In this document: piece after piece, positions 32,301 through 32,343 of the stretch | Layout: each line of letters starts with the position of its first letter | Numbering within the stretch: the first letter of the stretch is position 1 | Assembly: GCA_027533385.1 (NCBI GenBank) | Contig: JAPZUE010000072.1 | Coordinates: forward strand, 1 to 32,343 | Length of the DNA: 32,343 bases | Reading direction: 5' to 3' | Source of the DNA: Rhizobium sp. | GTDB lineage: Bacteria; Pseudomonadota; Alphaproteobacteria; Rhizobiales; Rhizobiaceae | The notes under the pieces: model-generated | What the model was told of the DNA's origin: nothing | What the model saw: the letters and a program-made list of their open reading frames with translations, nothing else | The model's database searches: none | Position numbers and translations under genes: made by a program

Positions 32301-32343
32301 ATGACCCGGGCTTTCAGTGATGATCTGCGTAGCCGCGTTCTGG
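32301..32343 (+). CDS. IS630-family transposase, N-terminal start (continues outside window)
   Basis: The ATG at 32301 follows GGAGG and opens MTRAFSDDLRSRVL, the usual first residues of IS630-family transposases in alphaproteobacteria. Only 14 codons are in the window. Bases 32032-32300 hold the tRNA-Ser upstream region and presumably the IS left end; no terminal repeat matching the one near 126-139 was found, so this may be a different IS630 element from that at the left edge. Confidence 0.7.
   Translation, partial: MTRAFSDDLRSRVL

Overview
The window looks like a piece of an alphaproteobacterial chromosome. The reasons are the insertion-sequence types (IS630, IS6, IS91), the tRNA-Ser/integrase arrangement, GC-rich codons in the right half and purine-rich Shine-Dalgarno sites. 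A sphingomonad, an acetic acid bacterium or a rhizobial relative would all fit; I cannot place it more finely. The window is accessory in character: a surface-polysaccharide locus on the left, a belt of dead mobile elements in the middle, and an integrase-bearing island ending at a tRNA-Ser gene on the right. Both window edges cut through IS630-family transposase genes.

Left block (about 0.1 to 19.9 kb, all real genes on the minus strand, transcribed right to left). The order is: sugar 4,6-dehydratase (PglF/WbpM type), WbpA dehydrogenase, WbpB oxidoreductase, WbpD acetyltransferase, WbpE aminotransferase, HisH-like and HisF-like proteins, an asparagine-synthase-like ATPase, the Wzx flippase, then two consecutive pairs of N-acetyl-sugar amidotransferase (WbpG type) plus GT4 glycosyltransferase, a third GT4 enzyme, and finally PglC-, PglD- and PglE-like proteins. 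Read as pathways, PglF-PglE-PglD make UDP-di-N-acetylbacillosamine, PglC loads a sugar phosphate onto undecaprenyl phosphate, WbpA-B-E-D make UDP-2,3-diacetamido-glucuronic acid, and WbpG-HisH-HisF convert an acetamido group to acetamidino. The product should be an amidinated, diamino-sugar O-antigen or capsule repeat. No Wzy polymerase, ligase or 2-epimerase is intact here. A truncated membrane-protein fragment lies beside the left IS630 end.

Middle block (about 19.9 to 22.3 kb). There are no intact genes. I recognise decayed IS6-family (minus) and IS91-family (plus) transposases and a decayed WGR-domain gene.

Right block (22.3 to 31.9 kb). A plus-strand operon encodes a 47-residue leader-like ORF, a 314-residue protein with a possible PD-(D/E)XK nuclease motif, an unknown 145-residue protein, a 656-residue AAA+ ATPase and a 267-residue M41-type zinc peptidase. 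The last two together look like a soluble FtsH-like protease split inside the AAA lid. No function is known to me for this set, and it is the best candidate for an undescribed system. It is followed by a repeat-rich non-coding stretch, a strongly promoted minus-strand hypothetical gene with a palindromic operator, a small plus-strand hypothetical gene, and a 698-residue tyrosine recombinase next to tRNA-Ser(CGA).
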